Positions 1 to 5,098 of a stretch of 10,742 nucleotides of DNA are shown here, one piece after another. Every line of letters begins with the position of its first letter. Positions within the stretch are counted from its first letter, which is position 1. The position numbers and the translations under genes were made by a program. Source of the stretch: JAPLGZ01 sp038225095. Lineage in GTDB: Bacteria > Chloroflexota > Anaerolineae > Caldilineales > Caldilineaceae. The notes below the pieces were generated by a model. That model saw nothing but the letters and a program-made list of their open reading frames with translations. It was not told the origin of the DNA and made no database searches. Location of the stretch: NCBI GenBank assembly GCA_038225095.1, contig JBBREZ010000222.1, positions 1 through 10,742 of the forward strand, written 5' to 3'.

Positions 1-939
1 GTGTTCCGCAAACTTTGCACGGTGGCTGAATTGCAAGTTGCGCAAGCTGAACTGGATTTTCAGTTAGGCCGCGCCGAACTGGGCAGCGCTTATGTAGAGC
101 GGCATGCTGTGCGTTTGCAAACGGCTTTGCAGGCCGCGCTAGGGCAACTCTATCGCTTATTAATCGCACCGATGGCAACGCAGCTTGTGCAGGAACGGCT
201 TTTATTGATCCCCTATGGCGCGTTGCATTTGCTGCCTTTCCATGCCCTGTGGGATGGTGAAGGCTATCTGGTGGAACGGTTTGAGTGTACCTACGCGCCC
301 AGCGCTGGGGTCGCGATCCACTGTCAAACCGTCGCCCAGCAAGCCGGCCAGTTCACTTCCTTTGCTGGCTTGGCGGTGGGCGATGCCTCGATTCCGCAGG
401 CAATTGCCGAAGTTGAGACAGCGGCTCGCTATTTTGACGCTGCCTGGGTTTACCTGGGTGCGGCCGCTAATCAGGCTGGTTTGCAACAGGCCGCCCAACA
501 GGCCGACATTTTACATCTGGCCACGCATGGTCTTTTTCGCCCCGACAACCCATTCTTTTCGGCCTTAAAGTTGGCCGATGGTTGGATTGACGTGCGCCAG
601 CTTTATCGCTTATCACTAACCGCGCGGCTGGTGGTGCTCAGCGCGTGCCAAAGTGGCGCTGGTCGTGTGCAGGGGGGCGATGAAGTGATCGGTCTGGTGC
701 GCGGCTTCCTGAGCGCGGGCGCTCACACTTTATTGGTGAGTTTGTGGAATGTCCATGATACTAGCGCCGTGCATCTGATGGCTGATTTTTATCGGCATTT
801 AACAACGGGCCCACAATCTAGTCACCCGGCGGCGGCCTTGCGGGCTGCCCAATTGGCCGCGATTCAGCAACACCAACACCCGTATTTTTGGGCACCATTC
901 TTAGTGATCGGGTTGTCCTCGGCTAGAGTTATAAAATAA
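1..939 (+). CDS. CHAT-domain caspase-like protease, C-terminal part (5' end outside window)
   Basis: The frame is open from the first base, so the GTG at position 1 is probably an internal codon and the real start lies upstream. The visible 312 residues are essentially one CHAT domain (peptidase clan CD, caspase/separase-like). Residues 40-90 show its usual entry, with an IPYGALHLLPFHALWD stretch. The catalytic pair is visible as HLATHG (His176) and LSACQSG (Cys216), followed by the conserved GGDEVIGLVRGFLSAGA and LVSLWNV segments. Full-length relatives usually carry TPR repeats before CHAT, so the missing N-terminal part is probably TPR; this cannot be seen here. The family cleaves partner proteins, often under control of a sensor. 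The substrate is unknown, but the next gene, 9 nt downstream, is another protease and a candidate partner. The family call is firm; the role is open. Confidence 0.9.
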   Translation: MFRKLCTVAELQVAQAELDFQLGRAELGSAYVERHAVRLQTALQAALGQLYRLLIAPMATQLVQERLLLIPYGALHLLPFHALWDGEGYLVERFECTYAPSAGVAIHCQTVAQQAGQFTSFAGLAVGDASIPQAIAEVETAARYFDAAWVYLGAAANQAGLQQAAQQADILHLATHGLFRPDNPFFSALKLADGWIDVRQLYRLSLTARLVVLSACQSGAGRVQGGDEVIGLVRGFLSAGAHTLLVSLWNVHDTSAVHLMADFYRHLTTGPQSSHPAAALRAAQLAAIQQHQHPYFWAPFLVIGLSSARVIK

Positions 940-943
940 GGAG
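938..943 (+). promoter_or_regulatory. Ribosome binding site of the S8 protease gene
   Basis: AAGGAG, overlapping the stop codon of the CHAT gene, ends 5 nt before the ATG at 949. The overlap and the lack of room for a promoter indicate that the two genes are translated from one message. Confidence 0.8.
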
Positions 944-948
944 CGAAA

Positions 949-2766
949 ATGTTCTTTTATCTGGGGCATCGGGCGCGCGCCGCCCTGCGGATTGGCGGGC
1001 TGGCTGGCGGCTTGGTTGCCTTGCTGCTTTTTAGCCTGCAACACACCGCTGCCATCTCCGCCTCACAAATTAAATTTACGGGTGCTGTGCTCAGCGCACC
1101 AGCCCAGCCCGATGGCATTGGCACTTGGACCGTTCGGTCGGATGAGGCGGGCGGCGCAACCGTTTACAACGTGGTTGTCGATGTAAATACGCAGTTTGAC
1201 GGTAGTCGGCCAACTATCGGGAAACAAGTCGAAGTGCGGGGCGAACTGACCCAGCCTGGCACGGTTGCGGCTGAGCGAATTCGCCTTGCCAGTGGTAACG
1301 GGGGACAAGCACACGAATTTAGAGGCATGGTAGTCGTTGCGCCCGTTAACCAAATTGGTCAATGGATCTTTCGTAATGGTCAAGGGATAACGCAAACCCT
1401 GACGGCTGATGCGTATACCATTTTTGATCATGGCGCACCGGTGATTGGTCAATGGGCAGAAACCGAATCTACCCTTCAGCAGGATGGCACTTTCTTAGCC
1501 AAGCGCATTCGTCCTGACGACTTTGAAACGCGCGAATTGGTGGCGCGGCTGGCGACGGGTGTGCTGTCGAGCACGCTTGCCAGCCGTTATGGGCTGACTC
1601 CCCGATCTACCTTGCTCGCTTCGGGCAATATTTATCTGTTTACCACTCCAGACAGCCTCGAAGAAGAACTCACGCACCAGATGGCTGGCGATCCCGATGT
1701 GATCTGGGTTGAACTCAACTTTGTGGGCCGAATTCCCACCGGCAACCCGGCCCGCGTCTTTCATTGGGGCGGCACCGATGCAACCGGCTATATCAATCAA
1801 GCTGCTTTTGCCCAAGTTGACCTGGCGGCTGGCCTTGCCCACTATCAAGGCAACGGGACCATCGTGGCCGTGCTCGATACGGGGGTCGATTTGAATCATC
1901 CCAGCCTGACCGGCCATCTTTTGAGTGGCCGCGACATGGTGGCCGATGATGATACCCCGCAAGATGAAGGGGGCGGTGTGGGCTGGGGGCATGGCACGCA
2001 TATTGCTGGCATCATTGCCCAGGTTGCGCCAGCGAGCAAGATCATGCCGGTGCGGGTGTTGGATAGCAATGGGCGGGGCAATACCTTTACGCTGGCCTAT
2101 GCGGTGGAGTGGGCCGTCAATCATGGCGCTAATGTGATTAATCTCAGTTTGGGGACAGACGCCGATTCACGCGTGCTGCACGAGGCGATCAGCAGTGCAA
2201 TGGCGCATGGGGTGATTGTCGTGGCAGCAGCTGGCAATGATAACAGCAACACCCAACGCTATCCTGTTGGCTATGCAGGTGTAATCGGCGTAACCGCAGT
2301 GGACGGCAACGATATCAAGGCCGATTTTTCCAATTATGGGACGGCTTGGGTGGACGTGGCCGCGCCTGGCGTGGGGATTACTTCAACGATGATCACGGCG
2401 CAAGGCAGCGGTTATGCCAGTTGGAGTGGCACCTCGATGGCGACTTCTTTTGTCAGCGGCGCAGCGGCTTTGATCCACCAAAAATTCCCCCAGGCCAGCC
2501 CAATCACGGTTGCGCAATTGCTACATACGACAGCGCACAACATTGATGGATTAAATCCCACGTATGTTGGTCAATTAGGCGGACTTTTGGACATTGGCGC
2601 TGCACTGGCCGCAACACCCAATGCGGTGGGTACACCAACGCCCATGACGACGCCCACCATCTTCCCTACTGTCGTCCCCCCCTTGTTGACAGCAACGCCC
2701 ACGCCAGTGCCAGGGACGCAACCATTGGACAAGTTATATCTGCCTTTCATACGCAGGACGCGATAA
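949..2766 (+). CDS. Secreted S8 subtilisin-like serine protease with two DUF5666-like domains
   Basis: The product has 605 residues. A basic start and hydrophobic segment (about 14-30) look like a signal peptide, with cleavage plausible near residue 38. Residues 40-115 and 122-190 are two beta-rich modules resembling DUF5666, each ending in a pattern like VAAERIRL or FLAKRIRP. Residues 195-262 look like a subtilase propeptide. The catalytic domain (about 296-555) has the complete S8 set: Asp310 (VAVLDTGVD), His348 (GHGTH), oxyanion Asn430 (AAAGND) and Ser496 (GTSMA). A Thr/Pro-rich linker (about 556-592) leads to the tail LYLPFIRRTR. It is thus an exported endopeptidase with a possible envelope-targeting C-terminus. 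The start is supported by the AAGGAG site. It is cotranscribed with the CHAT gene. The DUF5666 assignment is by pattern and less certain than the protease. Confidence 0.93.
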   Translation: MFFYLGHRARAALRIGGLAGGLVALLLFSLQHTAAISASQIKFTGAVLSAPAQPDGIGTWTVRSDEAGGATVYNVVVDVNTQFDGSRPTIGKQVEVRGELTQPGTVAAERIRLASGNGGQAHEFRGMVVVAPVNQIGQWIFRNGQGITQTLTADAYTIFDHGAPVIGQWAETESTLQQDGTFLAKRIRPDDFETRELVARLATGVLSSTLASRYGLTPRSTLLASGNIYLFTTPDSLEEELTHQMAGDPDVIWVELNFVGRIPTGNPARVFHWGGTDATGYINQAAFAQVDLAAGLAHYQGNGTIVAVLDTGVDLNHPSLTGHLLSGRDMVADDDTPQDEGGGVGWGHGTHIAGIIAQVAPASKIMPVRVLDSNGRGNTFTLAYAVEWAVNHGANVINLSLGTDADSRVLHEAISSAMAHGVIVVAAAGNDNSNTQRYPVGYAGVIGVTAVDGNDIKADFSNYGTAWVDVAAPGVGITSTMITAQGSGYASWSGTSMATSFVSGAAALIHQKFPQASPITVAQLLHTTAHNIDGLNPTYVGQLGGLLDIGAALAATPNAVGTPTPMTTPTIFPTVVPPLLTATPTPVPGTQPLDKLYLPFIRRTR

Positions 2767-2819
2767 CGCACGCAAAGGCGCAAAGAAAAACTAAATAACC
2801 TTTGACAACTTTGCGTGCG
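2767..2819 (+). repeat. Palindromic CGCAAAG-type repeat directly after the S8 gene, possible terminator
   Basis: CGCACGCAAAG (2767-2777) is repeated as its exact reverse complement at 2809-2819, an 11-bp stem with a 31-nt loop. The left arm continues into a second GCGCAAAG unit. It begins on the base after the stop codon and lies between convergent genes. The downstream stretch (ATTCTCTTTATTG) is only moderately T-rich, so terminator function is possible but not clear. CGCAAAG-unit repeats are common interspersed intergenic repeats in bacteria (from memory). Confidence 0.6.
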
Positions 2820-2829
2820 ATTCTCTTTA

Positions 2830-2837
2830 TTGTTGAA
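2830..2837. repeat. Target-site duplication, left copy (MITE 1)
   Basis: TTGTTGAA lies immediately before the left terminal repeat and recurs exactly at 2961-2968, immediately after the right terminal repeat. Confidence 0.85.
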
Positions 2838-2960
2838 GTAACTATTCAGGTGGATCGTTACGCTAGGTAGACGCCCATCAGTAGATGGGACGTAAACAGG
2901 TAGCATGCCCTGTCTACCTGTCTACCTGTCTACCTATCTACACGAGGGCTGAGTAGTTAC
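2838..2960 (-). mobile_element. MITE copy 1, probable IS66-type non-autonomous element (123 bp)
   Basis: The ends are GTAACTATTCAG (2838-2849) and CTGAGTAGTTAC (2949-2960), 12-bp inverted repeats with one mismatch, flanked by a perfect 8-bp direct repeat. The interior has no ORF. It holds three tandem TGTCTACC units (2911-2934) plus a degenerate fourth, an arm TAGGTAGAC (2864-2872) complementary to 2928-2936, and a small hairpin CCCATC/GATGGG (2874-2889). Read on the minus strand it aligns with the second copy at 4770-4899: both left ends run GTAACTA-TCAGCC and then reach GTAGACAGG, and both carry CTACCTGTTTAC in the middle (here 2903-2892). IS66-family elements are known for GTAA-starting ends and 8-bp target duplications; assignment to that family is inference. 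The insertion abuts the stop codon of the anti-sigma gene without altering it. Confidence 0.85.
2911..2942. repeat. 8-bp tandem repeat inside MITE 1
   Basis: Three exact TGTCTACC units (2911-2918, 2919-2926, 2927-2934) are followed by a degenerate fourth, TATCTACA. This is likely a slippage-prone tract. Confidence 0.9.
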
Positions 2961-2968
2961 TTGTTGAA
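2961..2968. repeat. Target-site duplication, right copy (MITE 1)
   Basis: TTGTTGAA is identical to 2830-2837. It ends one base before the stop codon (2969-2971, minus strand) of the anti-sigma gene, so that stop predates the insertion. Confidence 0.85.
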
Positions 2969-3805
2969 CTATGGTTGAAACTGTTTGCGGACGACGGCTT
3001 TGCTGGTTGGGCCAGGGCTGCCTCGGGCTGGTTCGGTGGTGATGCCCATGGCTTGCAAGGTATCCAAGGGTTGGGCAATGGCGAAAACGAGCAGACCTTC
3101 CCCGTTCGCGTCAACCTGAAAAAGACCCCCACTGGTCCGTTTTCCATCGCGCAGCAACCAGAGTTGATAGGCCTTATCAGGTGGGGTGGTTGGAAAAGAC
3201 CGCGCATACAAAACGGCGACGCCAGCATCCACATTCCAGAGGACATCGGCGCGCGCGTCGCTGTTTTGCTGGGCCGCTGGCAAGGTCACTTCTTGCATCT
3301 TCTCGGTTGCCAACAAGACCAACAAAGCTCGATTTAATTCAGTTTGCTTGGTCGTCAACTGCGTTGCTTGCATTTGCAATTTGCGATTTTGGGTGATCGC
3401 ATAAAAATTTAAAAGCAACAACAAAAAAATCACGGTGGTGGCGGCCAGTTGATTGGTGGGCCAGTGCGACAAAGCATGCCGTAACTGCATCCACCAACTG
3501 ATCGATGCGGTTGTGCGCGCGGGTTGGCGTAGCGCCATCTCCAAACGGTTGGCCAGGTGCGCCGGTGCTTGGACCACTGGCGCGCTGTAGAGCAGCGCAT
3601 CGGCTAATGCCGTATAATCTGCTAAATCGGCAAGCGCCGTGGGACAAGTTGCCAGTTGCGCTTGCACCAGCATTGTTTCTTCCGCGTCGGTTGTCCCCAG
3701 GCTGTACGCAGGCACAAGCGCTTCTACCGTGGCACATACAGCTTGGGCGGCATTATTTGATTCTGGTAACCCCTGATCGTCAGGGGGAAATCGATCACTG
3801 TTCAT
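2969..3805 (-). CDS. RskA-type membrane anti-sigma factor
   Basis: The product has 278 residues. The N-terminal part (about 22-90) resembles an anti-sigma domain: VEALVPAYSLGTTDAEE followed by QAQLATCPTALADLADY. Of the usual His-x3-Cys-x2-Cys zinc site only Cys54 is present, with Gln where His is expected, so it is probably zinc-free. One transmembrane helix spans about 119-137. A short Gln/Leu-rich, coiled-coil-like stretch (138-172) follows, then an outer domain (about 185-275) of the RskA C-terminal type, with YQLWLLRDGKRTSGGLFQVD and a late LDTLQAMGITTEP segment. Such proteins hold an ECF sigma factor at the membrane until regulated proteolysis releases it. The ECF sigma gene lies 206 nt upstream on the same strand. 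No clear Shine-Dalgarno precedes the ATG, so the start is moderately certain. Confidence 0.85.
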   Translation of the reverse strand: MNSDRFPPDDQGLPESNNAAQAVCATVEALVPAYSLGTTDAEETMLVQAQLATCPTALADLADYTALADALLYSAPVVQAPAHLANRLEMALRQPARTTASISWWMQLRHALSHWPTNQLAATTVIFLLLLLNFYAITQNRKLQMQATQLTTKQTELNRALLVLLATEKMQEVTLPAAQQNSDARADVLWNVDAGVAVLYARSFPTTPPDKAYQLWLLRDGKRTSGGLFQVDANGEGLLVFAIAQPLDTLQAMGITTEPARGSPGPTSKAVVRKQFQP

Positions 3806-3975
3806 TGAACCGTTATGACTGATAAGATTTTATAGATAACGCATCCTATGCACACCCTTGTCCGTATCACCACGAACGCTTATCGTCATTTCCTCGACTG
3901 CCGATTGATCGGACGAAATTTAAAGGGCATGTACTAAATATTTGTAATCGTGCACTTGCCATAATAGACAACGCT

Positions 3976-3994
3976 AATCTAACGGCTTTAGATT
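3976..3994 (-). repeat. AT-rich perfect inverted repeat after the sigma gene
   Basis: AATCTAA (3976-3982) and TTAGATT (3988-3994) flank a 5-nt loop, 17 nt past the sigma stop codon. On the minus strand it is not followed by a T-run, so it is a poor intrinsic terminator. It could be a binding site or chance. The rest of the 206-nt sigma/anti-sigma gap shows no other clear structure or strong promoter. Confidence 0.3.
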
Positions 3995-4011
3995 TACGCT
4001 TTTGCCACGCT

Positions 4012-4602
4012 TTAACGATTTTCCTCCCACAGCTGTCTTAATTTCTGGAGACCCATGCGCAAACGGGTTTTTACCGTGCCCAAAGGCAAATTGAGCGTTT
4101 GCGCCAGCTCGCTATGGGTATAGCCTTGATAAAAGGCTAGCTCGATCAAATGACGTTGCTCTGCTGGCATTTGCATCAGGAGACGCGCCAATAAGTGGCC
4201 GTCATGCCAGCGCGGGTCATCGAACAGTGGGGCCTGCCCACTGATTTCGCTGATCGCATCAAGTTGTTCTGGTTGCGTTGGCGTATGACGCAGCTCTTTG
4301 CGTAGGCGGTCGATGGCGGCATTGCGCGTGATCGCCAAAAGCCAACTGTTGAATTGACCCAAAGCTGGATTCCAACGATCTGGCTGCTGCCAAATTTTTA
4401 AAAAGATGTCTTGGGTTACTTCTTCCGCCAATCCGGGGTTTTGCAACACGCGTACAGCCAGGCTATAGACAAGATTGCCGTAAGTCTGGTAAAGTTCCAT
4501 GAGGGCGCGCTCATCTTGATGAGCGATGCGTTGAATGAGATGAAGAGTGCTGGGAGCAGTGGCAATGTAGGGCACGGATGCTGTTGAACTGGATGATAGC
4601 AA
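4012..4602 (-). CDS. ECF-type RNA polymerase sigma factor
   Basis: The product has 196 residues, normal for an ECF sigma factor. Sigma-2 (about 28-100) shows DERALMELYQTYGNLVYSLA, then AEEVTQDIFLKIWQ and the DNA-melting-region-like FNSWLLAITRNAAIDRLRK. A linker (about 103-130) leads to sigma-4 (about 133-190) with the helix-turn-helix segments YTHSELAQTLNLPLGTVKTR. It directs RNA polymerase to a dedicated set of promoters and, by gene order, is likely controlled by the RskA-type anti-sigma factor downstream. The only usable start in this frame is TTG at 4602: the next upstream in-frame stop is at 4638-4636 with no ATG or GTG between, and the Shine-Dalgarno is poor. The real start could also be the internal GTG codon 10. 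The SigK/RskA-like grouping is an inference from the partner. Confidence 0.9.
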   Translation of the reverse strand: MLSSSSTASVPYIATAPSTLHLIQRIAHQDERALMELYQTYGNLVYSLAVRVLQNPGLAEEVTQDIFLKIWQQPDRWNPALGQFNSWLLAITRNAAIDRLRKELRHTPTQPEQLDAISEISGQAPLFDDPRWHDGHLLARLLMQMPAEQRHLIELAFYQGYTHSELAQTLNLPLGTVKTRLRMGLQKLRQLWEENR

Positions 4603-4698
4603 GATGTACTCACGGTTGGCGAGCTCTGAACTTAGCTATAGCAGAGAAGGTTAGAACTCAACTGAGTATAGTGCAACTAAAAGTTAATTGATGGAGCA

Positions 4699-4727
4699 AG
4701 TGTAACATAGGTCAGCGCATGGGTCAA
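4699..4727 (-). promoter_or_regulatory. Possible sigma70-type promoter of the sigma-factor gene
   Basis: On the minus strand, TTGACC (4727-4722) and TACACT (4704-4699) are separated by 17 nt, about 97 nt upstream of the TTG start. A second -10-like hexamer, TATACT, lies at 4670-4665 without a good -35. The prediction is by consensus only. Confidence 0.4.
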
Positions 4728-4760
4728 TGGCAATGAAAAACTTGCGGCAAATATAACTAA

Positions 4761-4768
4761 CTAATTTT
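4761..4768. repeat. Target-site duplication, left copy (MITE 2)
   Basis: CTAATTTT recurs at 4900-4907. One extra G (4769) separates this copy from the terminal repeat at 4770. Alternatively the element is 4769-4900 (GGTAAC to GTTACC) with a 7-bp TAATTTT duplication. Confidence 0.7.
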
Positions 4769-4769
4769 G

Positions 4770-4899
4770 GTAACTATTCAGCCTCTGTGTAAATAGTAGA
4801 CAGGTAAATAGGGAACGGGGCAGCACTACCTGTTTACCTACCTCACCTGTCTACCTACCTCACCTGTCTACCTACACATTGCTATGCCTGAACAGTTAC
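4770..4899 (+). mobile_element. MITE copy 2, probable IS66-type non-autonomous element (130 bp)
   Basis: The ends GTAACTATTCAG (4770-4781) and CTGAACAGTTAC (4888-4899) match with one mismatch. The left end GTAACTATTCAG is identical to that of copy 1. The element is flanked by CTAATTTT direct repeats offset by one base. The interior folds back: TGTGTA (4786-4791) pairs with 4873-4878, and GTAGACAGGT (4796-4805) with 4862-4871. Two exact 17-bp tandem units lie at 4835-4868. It is homologous to the reverse complement of 2838-2960, sharing CTACCTGTTTAC (4826-4837), so the two copies are in opposite orientation. It has no coding capacity. It sits between the divergent sigma and CHRD genes. Confidence 0.85.
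4835..4875. repeat. 17-bp tandem repeat inside MITE 2
   Basis: TACCTACCTCACCTGTC occurs at 4835-4851 and 4852-4868, followed by a partial third unit TACCTAC (4869-4875). It is built from the same CCTGTCTACC words as the 8-bp array of copy 1 but with a longer period. Confidence 0.9.
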
Positions 4900-4907
4900 C
4901 TAATTTT
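4900..4907. repeat. Target-site duplication, right copy (MITE 2)
   Basis: CTAATTTT directly follows the right terminal repeat and is identical to 4761-4768. Confidence 0.7.
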
Positions 4908-4995
4908 ATATAAGGCAATCCAAACGAGCTATCTTGTACGTTTTATAGGATAGACCCTAACGTCAGTAACGCCCGGATTCGTAGGATAGGAAAAA

Positions 4996-5024
4996 TTGCT
5001 GATTAAAATTCCCTGAACTATAAA
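4996..5024 (+). promoter_or_regulatory. Possible sigma70-type promoter of the CHRD gene
   Basis: TTGCTG (4996-5001) and TATAAA (5019-5024) are spaced by 17 nt, giving a leader of about 68 nt. The prediction is by consensus; control by the adjacent ECF sigma through another promoter remains possible. Confidence 0.4.
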
Positions 5025-5082
5025 GCTTTGCGTCACTAACTTTTCTAACTTACTCCCCTTTTTCTAATCTTTACAGCCATTC

Positions 5083-5088
5083 AGGAGG
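5083..5088 (+). promoter_or_regulatory. Ribosome binding site of the CHRD gene
   Basis: AGGAGG lies 10 nt before the ATG at 5099 and supports that start. Confidence 0.8.
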
Positions 5089-5098
5089 AATCGTAAAA

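Larger units (their letters stand above)
4603..5098. other. Divergent intergenic region between sigma and CHRD genes
   Basis: This 496-bp stretch has no gene. It holds a possible sigma70-type promoter for the sigma gene (4699-4727, minus), a MITE with its direct repeats (4761-4907), a possible sigma70-type promoter for the CHRD gene (4996-5024, plus) and its ribosome binding site. A small palindrome ACTCAACTGAGT sits at 4656-4667. I see no further convincing structure and could not identify an ECF-type promoter by eye. Confidence 0.7.

Noticed and set aside
1..3. GTG at position 1 as the start of the CHAT gene
   Set aside because: It is the first base of the window with no upstream sequence; CHAT proteins normally have a long N-terminal region, so it is most likely an internal codon.
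1063..2124. Minus-strand open frames opposite the S8 protease gene (129 and 209 codons)
   Set aside because: The plus-strand frame has full domain and active-site support; the reverse frames show no domain pattern or ribosome site.
3806..4011. Promoter for the anti-sigma gene in the sigma/anti-sigma gap
   Set aside because: Only poor -35/-10 matches were found on the minus strand, so no promoter is claimed; the gene may be read from the sigma promoter.
2969..4602. Composite transposon formed by the two MITEs around the sigma/anti-sigma genes
   Set aside because: Each copy has its own, different direct repeat, so the two inserted separately; a block that moved together should have matching outer repeats.
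4416..4613. Overlapping minus-strand frame of 65 codons starting with GTG at 4613
   Set aside because: It lies within the sigma-2 coding region in another frame and matches no known protein; the sigma frame is clearly the real one.
4826..4878. CRISPR-like array
   Set aside because: The units are 17 bp and directly abutting, with no spacers, and lie inside a mobile element.
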